Source: Paraburkholderia ginsengiterrae
GTDB taxonomy: Bacteria > Pseudomonadota > Gammaproteobacteria > Burkholderiales > Burkholderiaceae
Direction: 5' to 3'
Assembly (NCBI RefSeq): GCF_001645125.1
Contig: NZ_LXKA01000393.1
Span: 124,001 to 188,000, forward strand
Length of the DNA stretch: 64,000 nucleotides
Under the pieces are notes generated by a model. It ran no database searches. It saw only the letters and a program-made list of their open reading frames with translations, and had not been told where the DNA came from. Numbering within the stretch: position 1 is the first letter of the stretch; the number at the start of each line of letters is the position of its first letter. Shown here piece after piece: positions 37,837 through 46,943 of the stretch. Both the position numbers and the translations under genes were made by a program.

Positions 37837-38253
37837 TCAAGCAGCCGCCACGCGCGGCGCCTTGGCACCACTGAGCGCCAGCGCTCCGCCACCAAGCAGG
37901 GACTGCACCACCAACGTCACGGCCCAGTACGCCGGATATTCCCAGCCACCGTGCGGCGACGCGAAACCCCAGCCGTTTTGCAGATGTTGCGACATCGCGC
38001 CGAGCATGAAGGGCAGCAACACCAGCGCAACCCAGCGAACTTGCACGCCGAGCAGCAGCGCGATGCCGCCGAACAGCTCGACGAACGCCGTCACATAGCC
38101 GAGCCAGCCCGGCAAACCAATCGAAACGAAGAACTGCGCCGTACCGGGCAGCGTGAAAACGAGAATCTTTTGCAGACTGTGGGCGAGGTACAGCACACCC
38201 AAGGCGACGCGGAGCAGTAAGGCGGCCAGATCGGCGGAGCGGTTCGAATTCAT
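37837..38253 (-). CDS. DoxX family membrane protein
   Basis: A 138-residue protein with four membrane segments: ALLLRVALGVLYLAHSLQKI, VTAFVELFGGIALLLG, WVALVLLPFMLGAMS and YPAYWAVTLVVQSLLGGGAL. The DoxX pattern is present in the first helix (R-x-x-x-G-x-x-Y/F-x-x-x-G/S-x-x-K) and the G/E pair in the second. Family members have been linked to redox and thiol stress, but none of this is testable here. ATG 38253 (MNSNRSADLA) is preferred; 28 upstream residues look unrelated. Confidence 0.88.
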   Translation of the reverse strand: MNSNRSADLAALLLRVALGVLYLAHSLQKILVFTLPGTAQFFVSIGLPGWLGYVTAFVELFGGIALLLGVQVRWVALVLLPFMLGAMSQHLQNGWGFASPHGGWEYPAYWAVTLVVQSLLGGGALALSGAKAPRVAAA

Positions 38254-38396
38254 GACAGGTCCTTGAGAAGAAAGACTGCCCGCGACCGGGCTGTCGATAC
38301 CGGGACTGTATTCGAACCATACGGCGCGAAAAACCACCGCCGGAGCTTTTATTATTTCTCAATAGGATTTAATCAGGTCTGCGCGGCTGATCCGGG

Positions 38397-39911
38397 TCAA
38401 CCGATCGCCGCAAACAGCTTCGCCAGATCGAGATGTTCGGCCAGCGTATCGGCAAGACGATCGAGCGACGCCTCGCGCAGCGCCGGATAGTCGATCGTCT
38501 CGGCCTCGCTCAATCCCGCCCACGCGAGCAAGGCGGTGCACGCGGCCGGTGTGTCGAACAGACCGTGCACGTAGGTCGCCAGAATTTGACCATCGGCGGA
38601 AATCGCGCCGTCGGGGCGCGCCGTCTGCGCACCGTCCAATTGCAGCGCGGGCGCATCCAGCGCCGGGCCGTGGGTCTCGCCCATGTGAATCTCGTAGCCG
38701 GCCACTTCGGGCGAGCCGGGCAACGCGAGGCGGCCGGTCACGTTCTTCAGCGTCTTCTCACGCGTAAGGACGGTCGAGTAGTCGAGCCAGCCGAGTCCCG
38801 CAGACGCGCCCGGCGCGCCCTCCACTCCATGCGGGTCCGCCACTTCGCGCCCCAGCATCTGCATGCCGCCGCAAATGCCGATCACACGCCCGCCATAACG
38901 CAGATGCTTTTGCAGCACCGCATCCCAGCCTTGCGCGCGCAGAAACGCAAGGTCGCCCGGCACGTTCTTCGAGCCCGGCAGGATGATCAGATCGGCCGGC
39001 GGCATCGGCATGCCGCTTCGCACGTAATGAAAATCGACCTGCGGATGCGCGCGCAACGCATCGAAATCCGTGTGATTGCTGATATGCGGCAGCACCGGCA
39101 CGACCACGCGGAGCATGCGCGCCGCGTCGCCGCGGTGGGCCGCGCGCAATTCGGGCGGCAGCATGTCTTCCGCGTCGAGCGTGAGGCCGTGCAGATACGG
39201 CACCACGCCGAGCACCGGTTTGCCGGTCTTCGCCTCGAGCCAGTCGAGCCCCGGTTTCAGCAAACCGACATCGCCGCGAAAGCGGTTGATGATGAAGCCG
39301 CGCACTCTCGCCTGCTCGCTCTCGGACAGGCACGCCAGCGTGCCCGTGAGATGCGCGAATACACCGCCACGGTCGATGTCGGCCACCAGCACGACCGGGC
39401 AATCGACCGCCTCCGCGAAACCCATGTTGGCGATATCGCGGTCGCGCAAATTGATCTCGGCGGGACTGCCTGCGCCTTCGACAAAAATCGTCTCATACGC
39501 CGCCTGCAGCCGTTCATACGATTGCAGCACCGCTTCGAAAGCAACGGGTTTGTAGTCGTGATAGGCGCGCGCGTCGAGATTCATGCGCGCCTTGCCGTGG
39601 ATGATCACCTGCGCGCCACGGTCGCTGGTCGGCTTGAGCAGTACTGGATTCAGATCGGTGTGTGCAGCAATGCCGGCGGCCACCGCTTGCAGAGCCTGGG
39701 CTCGGCCGATCTCGCCGCCGTCGACCGTCACCGCGCTATTGAGCGCCATGTTTTGCGGCTTGAACGGCGCGACCCGCACTCCCGCGCGGCGTGCGAGCCG
39801 GCACAGGCCGGCCACCAGCGTGCTCTTGCCCGCATCGGACGTGGTGCCTTGAATCATCAGCGTGCCGCGCGGCACGGGGATAGCGTCATGCGATGTCGAA
39901 GTGGCGGTCAC
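38397..39911 (-). CDS. cobQ: Cobyric acid synthase
   Basis: About 504 residues. CobQ amidates four side chains of adenosylcobyrinic acid a,c-diamide using glutamine. The N-terminal part is a dethiobiotin-synthetase-like ATPase ([20 protein letters not shown], then [20 protein letters not shown]). The C-terminal half is a glutaminase-type domain with the catalytic Cys in [14 protein letters not shown] and a later His in YVHGLFD. The start is uncertain: GTG 39911 ([19 protein letters not shown]) is taken, with ATG 39857 as alternative; neither has a clear ribosome site. It is divergent from cobU. Confidence 0.92.
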   Translation of the reverse strand: MTATSTSHDAIPVPRGTLMIQGTTSDAGKSTLVAGLCRLARRAGVRVAPFKPQNMALNSAVTVDGGEIGRAQALQAVAAGIAAHTDLNPVLLKPTSDRGAQVIIHGKARMNLDARAYHDYKPVAFEAVLQSYERLQAAYETIFVEGAGSPAEINLRDRDIANMGFAEAVDCPVVLVADIDRGGVFAHLTGTLACLSESEQARVRGFIINRFRGDVGLLKPGLDWLEAKTGKPVLGVVPYLHGLTLDAEDMLPPELRAAHRGDAARMLRVVVPVLPHISNHTDFDALRAHPQVDFHYVRSGMPMPPADLIILPGSKNVPGDLAFLRAQGWDAVLQKHLRYGGRVIGICGGMQMLGREVADPHGVEGAPGASAGLGWLDYSTVLTREKTLKNVTGRLALPGSPEVAGYEIHMGETHGPALDAPALQLDGAQTARPDGAISADGQILATYVHGLFDTPAACTALLAWAGLSEAETIDYPALREASLDRLADTLAEHLDLAKLFAAIG

Positions 39912-40070
39912 GGAATGTCGGGCTCGGCGATGAGAATGTTCGATGAAGCAAGCGGCGGTGTGCACGGCGCAATCGGTCGGCAGCACAACTGTCGCGCGGC
40001 AACGCAGTGCAGCAATCAAGTGCGTGGCACGCGGCATTATCCCATCGCGCCGGCCCGTGCTGCACGCCGG

Positions 40071-40076
40071 TACAAT
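40071..40076 (+). promoter_or_regulatory. -10 box abutting the cobU start
   Basis: TACAAT at 40071-40076 is seven bases before ATG 40083, so initiation at the normal distance would begin on or next to the start codon. No ribosome site is seen. A good -35 was not identified. No cobalamin riboswitch is present in this 171-base cobQ-cobU gap. Confidence 0.4.
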
Positions 40077-40082
40077 CATGCG

Positions 40083-40637
40083 ATGACTCCCCGCGACCTC
40101 ACCTTCGTTCTCGGCGGCGCCCGTTCGGGCAAGAGCGTGCACGCCGAGCAGCTTGCCCGCGACAGTGCCCTGCCGGTCACCTACGTCGCCACCGCGCGCG
40201 TCGCGGACGACGCCGAATTCAGCATGCGTATCGCGCATCATCGCGAGCGACGTCCGGCGCATTGGCGGCTGTTCGAAGCGGATATCGATCTCGCCGGCGC
40301 CGTGAAGCAGATCGACGCGCCCGGCCACTGCATGCTGATCGACTGCTTGACGTTGTGGCTCGCCAATCTGCTGTGTCCGCCCGAAGGCGACGCGCTGTCG
40401 GCCGATCAAGTGAACGCGCACATCGCCGCGCTCGAGGCGGCGCTAGTCAACGCGAAAGGCAAGGTCATCGTGGTCAGCAATGAAATCGGTTTGGGCGTGG
40501 TGCCGCTTGGGGCGGCCACGCGGCTTTACGTCGACGAGATCGGGCGGCTCAACCAGCGCATTGCCGCTCTGAGCACGCAGGCCACGATGATGGTCGCGGG
40601 CTTGCCGCTCGCGCTGAAAACTGCGAGCCGAGCGTGA
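40083..40637 (+). CDS. cobU: Adenosylcobinamide kinase / guanylyltransferase
   Basis: A 184-residue bifunctional enzyme (CobU/CobP) that phosphorylates adenosylcobinamide and then attaches GMP, activating it for nucleotide-loop assembly. The P-loop [15 protein letters not shown] is at residues 11-25. [13 protein letters not shown] contains the guanylylated His region, and [17 protein letters not shown] is the family motif. Its stop codon overlaps the next start (TGATG), so translation of cbiB is coupled. Confidence 0.96.
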   Translation: MTPRDLTFVLGGARSGKSVHAEQLARDSALPVTYVATARVADDAEFSMRIAHHRERRPAHWRLFEADIDLAGAVKQIDAPGHCMLIDCLTLWLANLLCPPEGDALSADQVNAHIAALEAALVNAKGKVIVVSNEIGLGVVPLGAATRLYVDEIGRLNQRIAALSTQATMMVAGLPLALKTASRA

Positions 40638-41572
40638 TGCTGTCGCTTCCTCTACTCGTGACGCTAGCCACTGCGGGCGTCGCCGTCGACCGCTGGTTTG
40701 GCGAGCCGCGCACCGCGCATCCGTTGGTGGGATTCGGCAAATGGGCGATGCGGCTCGAAGCGCGTTACAACACCGGCCGCCGCTTGCGGCTCAAAGGGTT
40801 GCTGGCGTGGTCGCTGGCGGTCATGCCGCCGGTGCTGATCGCGTGGGCGCTGATTGCCATGCTGCCGTTTTACGCGGCCTGTGCGGTACATGTGGTGCTG
40901 CTGTGGTTCGCGCTGGGCGCGCGCAGCCTGCACGATCACATTGCGCCGATCGCGCAGGCGCTGACACAGCGCGATCTGGCGCAGGCTCGCCTGCTGACCG
41001 CACGGATCGTGTCGCGCGAAACCGCCAATGCCGACGAAGCCGCGCTGTCGCGCGCCGCCGTCGAATCGGCGCTTGAAAACGGCAACGATGCGATTTTCGG
41101 CGCTTTGTTCTGGTTCGCGATTGCGGGCGGTCCGGGCGCGCTCGGATTTCGCCTCGCCAACACACTCGACGCGATGTGGGGTTATCGCACGCCGCGTTAT
41201 TTGCGCTACGGCTGGGCTGCCGCGCGCCTCGACGACGTGCTCAACTGGATTCCCGCGCGCCTGACCGCCGCCAGCTACGCCCTGCTCGGCGACACGCACA
41301 CCGCGTGGCACTGCTGGCGCGAGCAGGCACAGCTTTGGGACAGCCCGAATGCCGGGCCGGTGATGGCCTCCGGCGCGGGCAGCCTGAACGTGCTGATCGG
41401 CGGCCCGGCGGTTTATCACGGCGCACTCGAATACCGGCCAACGCTCGGCTTCGGCCAGCCGGCAAAAGCCGCGCACGTCACCGCCGCGTTGATGCTGGTG
41501 GAGCGCACGATCATTCTCTGGCTGGCGGTGCTGATCGTGCTCGCGCTGCTGAGCGTGCCCTTCCATGCCTGA
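40637..41572 (+). CDS. cbiB: Adenosylcobinamide-phosphate synthase
   Basis: A 311-residue membrane protein (CbiB; CobD in the Pseudomonas naming) that attaches aminopropanol phosphate to cobyric acid. It opens with the family pattern VDRWFGEPRTAHPLVGFGKW, has ETANADEAALSRAAVESALENGNDA near 130-155 and several hydrophobic helices. ATG 40637 overlaps the cobU stop. It overlaps the next gene by eight bases. Confidence 0.95.
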   Translation: MLSLPLLVTLATAGVAVDRWFGEPRTAHPLVGFGKWAMRLEARYNTGRRLRLKGLLAWSLAVMPPVLIAWALIAMLPFYAACAVHVVLLWFALGARSLHDHIAPIAQALTQRDLAQARLLTARIVSRETANADEAALSRAAVESALENGNDAIFGALFWFAIAGGPGALGFRLANTLDAMWGYRTPRYLRYGWAAARLDDVLNWIPARLTAASYALLGDTHTAWHCWREQAQLWDSPNAGPVMASGAGSLNVLIGGPAVYHGALEYRPTLGFGQPAKAAHVTAALMLVERTIILWLAVLIVLALLSVPFHA

Positions 41573-42623
41573 TTCAACGACTGGCCGCGCGAACGAAATG
41601 CGCACGTCTAACGATGCCGTCGTGCACGGCGGCAATCTGCACGAAGCGGCCAAACGGTACGGTATTCCGTGCGCGCACTGGCTCGACCTGTCGACGGGCA
41701 TCAATCCGCACGGCTATCCGGTCCCGCCGGTTCCCGCCGACGCGTGGCGCCGCCTGCCCGACGACGGCGGCGACCTCGCCGCCTGTGCCGCGCGCTACTA
41801 CGGCGCGCCCGATGCCGCGCACGTGCTGCCCGTCGCCGGCAGCCAGGCGGCGATTCGCGCGCTGCCCGCATTGCTGCCGCGCGCACGCGTCGGCATCGCG
41901 CCGCTCACCTACAGCGAATACGCGCCCGCGTTCGAACGCGCCGGTCACGAAGTGGCACCGCTTGACGTGAATCGGGAAAGCTTGCCCGACTCGCTCACAC
42001 ATGCGGTCGTCGTGAATCCTAACAATCCGACCGCGACGCATCTGAGCGCTGAGAAACTGTTGCAGTGGCATACCGAGTTGCGCGCACGCGGCGGAACGCT
42101 GCTTGTCGACGAAGCGTTTGCCGATGCGATGCCTTCGGCTTCACTTGCGGCGAGCACGCATCGCGACGGTTTGATCGTGTTGCGCTCGCCCGGGAAATTC
42201 TTCGGCCTGGCGGGTGTGCGCGCGGGTTTCGTACTCGGCGCGCCTGCGTTGCTTGATGAGCTGAACCAGGCGCTCGGCGCATGGACAGTCAGTGGTCCCG
42301 CGCGTCACGCGGTCAAAGCCGCTTTCGCCGACGACGCGTGGCAACGACACATGCGCGCCCTGCTCGCCGCCGAAAGCGCGCGCCTCGTCAAGCTGTTGCA
42401 TGCGCAAGGATTCAGCTCGCGCGGCACGCCGCTCTTCGCGTGGACCGACGAACCACGCGCCGCCTTTTTGCACGAAGCGCTGGCGCGGCGCGGTGTATGG
42501 ACGCGTCTTTTCACGTCGTCGGGAAGCGTGCGTTTCGGCTTGCCCGCCAGCGAGGCAGAGTGGACCCGTTTCGACGAAACACTGCGCGAAGCGGTTCAGG
42601 CCATCTCCGCACGCGCGGATTGA
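41565..42623 (+). CDS. cobD: Threonine-phosphate decarboxylase
   Basis: A 352-residue class I/II PLP enzyme (Salmonella CobD, Pseudomonas CobC) making aminopropanol phosphate for CbiB. Motifs: GGNLHEAAKRYGIP, LDLSTGINPHGYP, VVNPNNPTATHLS, LLVDEAFADAMP, and the cofactor lysine in LRSPGKFFGLAGVRAGF. It overlaps cbiB by eight bases. Naming differs between organisms; here the Salmonella name is used to fit cbiB. Confidence 0.93.
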   Translation: MPDSTTGRANEMRTSNDAVVHGGNLHEAAKRYGIPCAHWLDLSTGINPHGYPVPPVPADAWRRLPDDGGDLAACAARYYGAPDAAHVLPVAGSQAAIRALPALLPRARVGIAPLTYSEYAPAFERAGHEVAPLDVNRESLPDSLTHAVVVNPNNPTATHLSAEKLLQWHTELRARGGTLLVDEAFADAMPSASLAASTHRDGLIVLRSPGKFFGLAGVRAGFVLGAPALLDELNQALGAWTVSGPARHAVKAAFADDAWQRHMRALLAAESARLVKLLHAQGFSSRGTPLFAWTDEPRAAFLHEALARRGVWTRLFTSSGSVRFGLPASEAEWTRFDETLREAVQAISARAD

Positions 42624-42648
42624 TGTAGCGACAACCCGCACCCGTCTC

Positions 42649-43593
42649 ATGCCGACTTCGCGTCTTCCAACACCTCGCCCGATGCCCCGACTCATCCGCT
42701 TCACGCTCGCTGCACCGCTCATTTGCGCCGCGCTGCACGCGCAGGCCGCGATCACCGTCATCGACGACAGCGGCGCGAGCGTCACCTTGCCCGCCCCCGC
42801 GCAGCGCGTAATCAGCCTCGCGCCTCATGTCACCGAACTGCTGTATGCCGCGGGTGGCGGCGCGAAAGTGGTCGGCGCGGTGTCGTACAGCGACTTTCCA
42901 CCTGAAGCGAAGCAGTTGCCGCGCGTGGGCGACAACAAGGCGCTCGACCTCGAACGCATCGTCGCGTTGAAGCCCGACCTGATCGTCGTGTGGCGGCATG
43001 GCAACGCGCAGCGTCAACTGGACCGCCTGCGCGAGATGCACATTCCGTTGTTCTTCAGCGAACCGCATCATCTCGACGACGTGGCCGTGTCGCTGACGAA
43101 GCTCGGACAATTGCTGGGCACGTCGCCGGCCGCGGATGCGGCGGCGGCCGCCTACCGCCAGGACATCGCGAAGTTGCGCTCGCGTTATGCGAACCGGCCG
43201 CCCGTCAGCGTGTTCTATCAGGTATGGGATCAACCGCTAATGACGCTCAACGGCGCGCATATGATCAGCGACGTGATCGCGCTATGCGGCGGCCGCAATG
43301 TGTTCGCCCAACTCGAACCGCTGGTGCCGACGGTCTCCACCGAAGCGGTGCTCGCAGCGAATCCGGAAGCGATCGTCACGGCGGCGCCAGGCGCTACTCA
43401 ACCGGACAGGACGTTGCCTCAACTCGGCCAATGGCGCGCATGGCCGAGTCTGACTGCGGTCGCGAACAACAATCTGTTTGCGATCGACGGCGATCTGATC
43501 AACCGCCCGGCACCGCGCATTGCGCAAGGCGCGAGGCAATTGTGTGAGGATCTCGAAGTGGCGCGCTCGCGCAGAAAAGCCGGCGCGCAGTAG
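42649..43593 (+). CDS. btuF: Cobalamin ABC transporter substrate-binding protein BtuF-like
   Basis: A 314-residue periplasmic binding protein of the metal-chelate class: signal peptide (RLIRFTLAAPLICAALHAQA), then VISLAPHVTELLYAAGGGAKV with the conserved PHxTE motif, two lobes joined by a long helix, and VFYQVWDQPLMTLNG. Together with BtuC and BtuD encoded on the opposite strand it should import vitamin B12 or cobinamide. ATG 42649 is used; ATG 42682 is an equally good start for the signal peptide. It ends the forward cob operon, converging on cobC. Confidence 0.87.
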   Translation: MPTSRLPTPRPMPRLIRFTLAAPLICAALHAQAAITVIDDSGASVTLPAPAQRVISLAPHVTELLYAAGGGAKVVGAVSYSDFPPEAKQLPRVGDNKALDLERIVALKPDLIVVWRHGNAQRQLDRLREMHIPLFFSEPHHLDDVAVSLTKLGQLLGTSPAADAAAAAYRQDIAKLRSRYANRPPVSVFYQVWDQPLMTLNGAHMISDVIALCGGRNVFAQLEPLVPTVSTEAVLAANPEAIVTAAPGATQPDRTLPQLGQWRAWPSLTAVANNNLFAIDGDLINRPAPRIAQGARQLCEDLEVARSRRKAGAQ

Positions 43594-43620
43594 TACGACG
43601 GAAATCAACCACGGCAAAGC

Positions 43621-44211
43621 TCACGCATTCCAGCGCACCAGCGACCACTGCTGCGTTTCATCATTCCTGCGCAAGCAGACAATCCCGGTCGTATCGAGCG
43701 ACCAGCGCAGACAGCGTTCCAGCGGCACGTCCAGCACGATCGACGCGATAGCCCGCATCACACCGGCATGCGTGACCACATAAGCCGGCGACAACTCGCG
43801 CGTCTGCACGAACGCGCCGAGCCATGAGCGCACCCGCTCGACGAACTGCGCCACGCTCTCGCCGCCATGCGCGCGCGCGTGTTCGAAGTTGGTCGCCCAG
43901 TCGTCGAGCAGCTCACGGTCGATGTCGTCCCAGCGCTGCGCTTCCCAATCGCCGAAGTTCATTTCCTTCAGACGATCGTCGTGACTGACCACGCAGCCGA
44001 AGTCGTTCGCCAACTCGACGGCAAGCGCAGAGCAGCGCGTCAACGGACTCGATATCAATACGCGTGGCGCGGGCACTTGCAAGGTCGCCAGCTTCAGGGC
44101 CAGCGCCGTCGACGAGATCTCGGCCCTTTGGGCGAGCGCCACATCGCTGTGGCCATAGCACACGCCCGCATCGAGCGCGACTGCGGGATGACGGATCAGG
44201 ACGATATCCAT
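43621..44211 (-). CDS. cobC: Alpha-ribazole phosphatase, histidine phosphatase family
   Basis: A 196-residue phosphoglycerate-mutase-like phosphatase. Catalytic RHP (MDIVLIRHPAVAL) replaces the more common RHG. SSPLTRCSALA, KEMNFGDWEAQRWDDID and VTHAGVMRAI carry the other active-site residues. In the context of cobS and cobT it should remove phosphate from alpha-ribazole phosphate or adenosylcobalamin phosphate. It overlaps cobS by 16 bases and is last in the riboswitch operon. Confidence 0.92.
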   Translation of the reverse strand: MDIVLIRHPAVALDAGVCYGHSDVALAQRAEISSTALALKLATLQVPAPRVLISSPLTRCSALAVELANDFGCVVSHDDRLKEMNFGDWEAQRWDDIDRELLDDWATNFEHARAHGGESVAQFVERVRSWLGAFVQTRELSPAYVVTHAGVMRAIASIVLDVPLERCLRWSLDTTGIVCLRRNDETQQWSLVRWNA

Positions 44212-44972
44212 GCGAGCCCCACCAGATAAATGCTCAATTCAAAAATCTGCTGCGCGAAGCCGAGACAGTCGCCGGTGTAGCCGCCTATGCGTCTGACGAA
44301 ATAACAGCCCAGGACGATGCGCAGCACAACCAGAACTGCCAGCACGGAGCCCGCAAAGCGCCAATCCGGCGCTTCGAGCCAGTTCGGCAACAGCAACCAG
44401 GGCACGCCGAATAGCGCTGCACAGATCAGCGCAGCACCGCTCAAGCGCTGCGCGACCGGCTTGGCTTTGCCTTCGGCACGCACATAGTCGAGCGTTGCCA
44501 GATAGCTGATTGCGAACGTCCGGCTCGCCGCATGCGCGGCAATCATCAGGCCCGCGGCGCGCATCGGCGGCAACGCGGCAAGCGTTTGCCACTTCAACCC
44601 TAGTGCAATGACGAGAGCAATGGCGCCAAAAGCCCCAATGCGCGAATCATGCATGATTCGCAATACATCTTCGCGTGTATAGGCGCCACCGAACGCATCG
44701 ACACAATCTGCGAGGCCGTCCTCGTGAAACGCGCCGGTCACGAGGAGCGATGCAGCCATTGACAACAACACCGCCACGCCCGCAGGAAACACCCGCAGCG
44801 CCGCGAGATAGACAAGCGCGCTCAATCCGCCGATCAATACGCCAACCAGCGGAAAATAGCGCGCCGCCGCGTTCAGATAGTGCGGCTCATAACCAACCCA
44901 GCGCGGCACCGGCACCCGCGTGAAATAGCCGAGCGCCGTGAAGAAGTAGCGCAGTTCCGCGAGCGGATTCAT
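44196..44972 (-). CDS. cobS: Adenosylcobinamide-GDP ribazoletransferase (cobalamin synthase)
   Basis: A 258-residue polytopic membrane enzyme that joins adenosylcobinamide-GDP with alpha-ribazole (phosphate). The family opening FFTALGYFTRVPVPRW, LVTGAFHEDGLADCVDAFGG and REDVLRIMHDSRIGAFGAIA (acidic metal-binding motifs) are present, with about six hydrophobic helices. It sits 33 bases after cobT. Confidence 0.95.
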   Translation of the reverse strand: MNPLAELRYFFTALGYFTRVPVPRWVGYEPHYLNAAARYFPLVGVLIGGLSALVYLAALRVFPAGVAVLLSMAASLLVTGAFHEDGLADCVDAFGGAYTREDVLRIMHDSRIGAFGAIALVIALGLKWQTLAALPPMRAAGLMIAAHAASRTFAISYLATLDYVRAEGKAKPVAQRLSGAALICAALFGVPWLLLPNWLEAPDWRFAGSVLAVLVVLRIVLGCYFVRRIGGYTGDCLGFAQQIFELSIYLVGLAWISS

Positions 44973-45005
44973 AGGTGAACCAGGTACCTGTTCTCGTCTG
45001 ACGGA

Positions 45006-46067
45006 TCAGACATCGCGATTTGCGACGCCTGCCGATTCGAAGCTCGCCATCTCGTTCACGAACGCCGCCGCCGCGCGCAGCAACGGCACCGCGAGCGCCG
45101 CGCCGCTGCCTTCGCCCAGACGCATGTCGAGCGCCAACAACGGCTGCGCGCCGAAATGATCGAGCATGCGCCGATGCCCCGCTTCGTTCGACGCATGCGC
45201 GAACACGCAGTACTCCCGCACGCTCGGCGCCAGGGCGTCGGCAATCAGCAATGCCGAGGTAGCGATGAAGCCATCGACCAGAATCGTCATGCGAGCCTCG
45301 GCCGCCGCGAGATAGGCGCCCGCCATCATCGCGATCTCGAAGCCGCCGAACGTGGCGAGCACCTCGAACGGATCGGTGGAAACGGGGTGATGCGCGAGCG
45401 CCGACGCCAGCACGTTGCGCTTTCTGGCGAGTCCCGCATTGTCGAGCCCCGTGCCGCGCCCAACGCATTCGTCGATCGGCACGCCGCACAGACGGCTCAT
45501 CAGACATGCGGCCGCGGAGGTATTGGCAATCCCCATCTCGCCGAAGCCGATCACGTTGCTGCCGAGCGCCGCGTGGTGCCGCACGCGCAGCGCGCCCGCC
45601 CGCATCGCGGCGAGTGCCTGGTCGCGCGTCATGGCGGGCTCGTGCGCGAAGTTGCGCGTGCCGGCCGCGACCGGAATGTCGACGAGTCCTGCCGTCGACG
45701 GCAACGGCGTCGCGATGCCCGCGTTGACCACTTCGAGTTCGAGGCCCGCGACCCGGCTCAAGGCGTTGATCGCCGCGCCGCCCGCGAGAAAATTGGCGAC
45801 CATCTGCGCGGTCACCGCCTGCGGATAGGGGCTGACGCCTTCCGCGGCAATGCCGTGATCGCCCGCAAACACGATCATCGCGGGACGGTTCACGGTGGGA
45901 TGCGTGGTGCGCTGAATCAGGCCCATCTGACGCGCGAGCGTCTCGAGGCGGCCCAGGCTGCCAGGCGGTTTGGTCTTCGTGTCGATGATGTGCTGCAACT
46001 CGGCGCGCAGCGACTGATCGAGCGGTTCGACTTCGGGCAGTCCGGGAAAACGTGGCAATGAAGTCAT
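45006..46067 (-). CDS. cobT: Nicotinate-nucleotide-dimethylbenzimidazole phosphoribosyltransferase
   Basis: A 353-residue enzyme producing alpha-ribazole phosphate, the lower ligand precursor. Motifs: DTKTKPPGSLGRLETLARQ, IVFAGDHGIAAEGVSPYPQA, FLAGGAAINALSRVAG, IGFGEMGIANTSAAACL and the catalytic Glu near the end in DMRLGEGSGAALAVPLL. Length and order are typical. It follows btuD by 36 bases. Confidence 0.96.
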   Translation of the reverse strand: MTSLPRFPGLPEVEPLDQSLRAELQHIIDTKTKPPGSLGRLETLARQMGLIQRTTHPTVNRPAMIVFAGDHGIAAEGVSPYPQAVTAQMVANFLAGGAAINALSRVAGLELEVVNAGIATPLPSTAGLVDIPVAAGTRNFAHEPAMTRDQALAAMRAGALRVRHHAALGSNVIGFGEMGIANTSAAACLMSRLCGVPIDECVGRGTGLDNAGLARKRNVLASALAHHPVSTDPFEVLATFGGFEIAMMAGAYLAAAEARMTILVDGFIATSALLIADALAPSVREYCVFAHASNEAGHRRMLDHFGAQPLLALDMRLGEGSGAALAVPLLRAAAAFVNEMASFESAGVANRDV

Positions 46068-46103
46068 GAGCGTTTCTGAAAAGAGTCTGTCTGGATTAAA
46101 CGG

Positions 46104-46943
46104 TTAGCTTGCCGGCGTGTCATGATCCGCCAGCGATTCATGATACGAACGCGGCGCGGGAATCAATGCCTCGTGCTCCCCGTCGCGAATCAGAATCAAC
46201 GGATAGCCAAACGCACGGCTTGCTCGCGCCGGGGTCAGCACGTCGCGCGCCGGTCCGGCATAGGCGCCGCCTTCGCCATCGAGCAGCAGCGCATGGGTCG
46301 CGAAGCGGCGCGCGAGGTTCAGGTCATGGCACGAAAACATCACTGTACGCCGAGGCTCGCGCGTCCAGGCAGCGAGCGCCTCGAGGCAGTCGATCTGATG
46401 ATGCAGATCGAGATGCGACAGCGGTTCGTCGAGCAGCAGCAAGGGGGCGTCCTGGCACAACACCGCGGCCAGCGCCACGCGCTGACGCTCGCCGCCCGAG
46501 AGCGAGAGCACATCGCGTGCGGCGAATGCGGCAAGACCCAGCAGGTTCAGCGCGGCCATGGCCGCCTCGCGGTCAGCCTCGCGCTCCCAGCCCCAGCCGG
46601 TCAGGTGTGGGAAGCGGTTCAGCAGCACGATATCGAGCACACTCGCGCTGAACGCGTCAGGCGCGCTTTGCGGCATCAGCGCGCGCCGTTGCGCGAGAGG
46701 CAGCGGCGGCCAGTCGGCCACGCGCACGCCGTCGAGTTCGACATGGCCCGCCGCGGGCCGCAGCAGACCCGCGAGCGTGGACAGCAGCGTGGTCTTGCCC
46801 GCGCCGTTCGGACCGGCAACGCACCAGATCTCGCCGCTATAGAACGTATGCGTGAATGCCTCGAGCAAAGTGCGCGTACCGGCCCGCAAGGTCAGATCTT
46901 GCGCGCTGAGCACGGATGGGGAGGCGTCGTGAGCTTGCATCAT
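46104..46943 (-). CDS. btuD: Cobalamin ABC transporter ATP-binding protein BtuD-like
   Basis: A 279-residue ATPase of the FecE/BtuD type: Walker A GPNGAGKTTLLS (about residues 45-56), Q-loop region LMPQSAPDAF, signature LSLSGGERQRVALAAVL, Walker B LLLLDEPLSHLDLHHQ and switch His in FSCHDLNLARRF. It energises BtuC. The ATG at 46943 overlaps the btuC stop (ATGATG), so either of two adjacent ATGs can be used and translation is coupled. The substrate is assigned from the operon, headed by a cobalamin riboswitch. Confidence 0.9.
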   Translation of the reverse strand: MMQAHDASPSVLSAQDLTLRAGTRTLLEAFTHTFYSGEIWCVAGPNGAGKTTLLSTLAGLLRPAAGHVELDGVRVADWPPLPLAQRRALMPQSAPDAFSASVLDIVLLNRFPHLTGWGWEREADREAAMAALNLLGLAAFAARDVLSLSGGERQRVALAAVLCQDAPLLLLDEPLSHLDLHHQIDCLEALAAWTREPRRTVMFSCHDLNLARRFATHALLLDGEGGAYAGPARDVLTPARASRAFGYPLILIRDGEHEALIPAPRSYHESLADHDTPAS

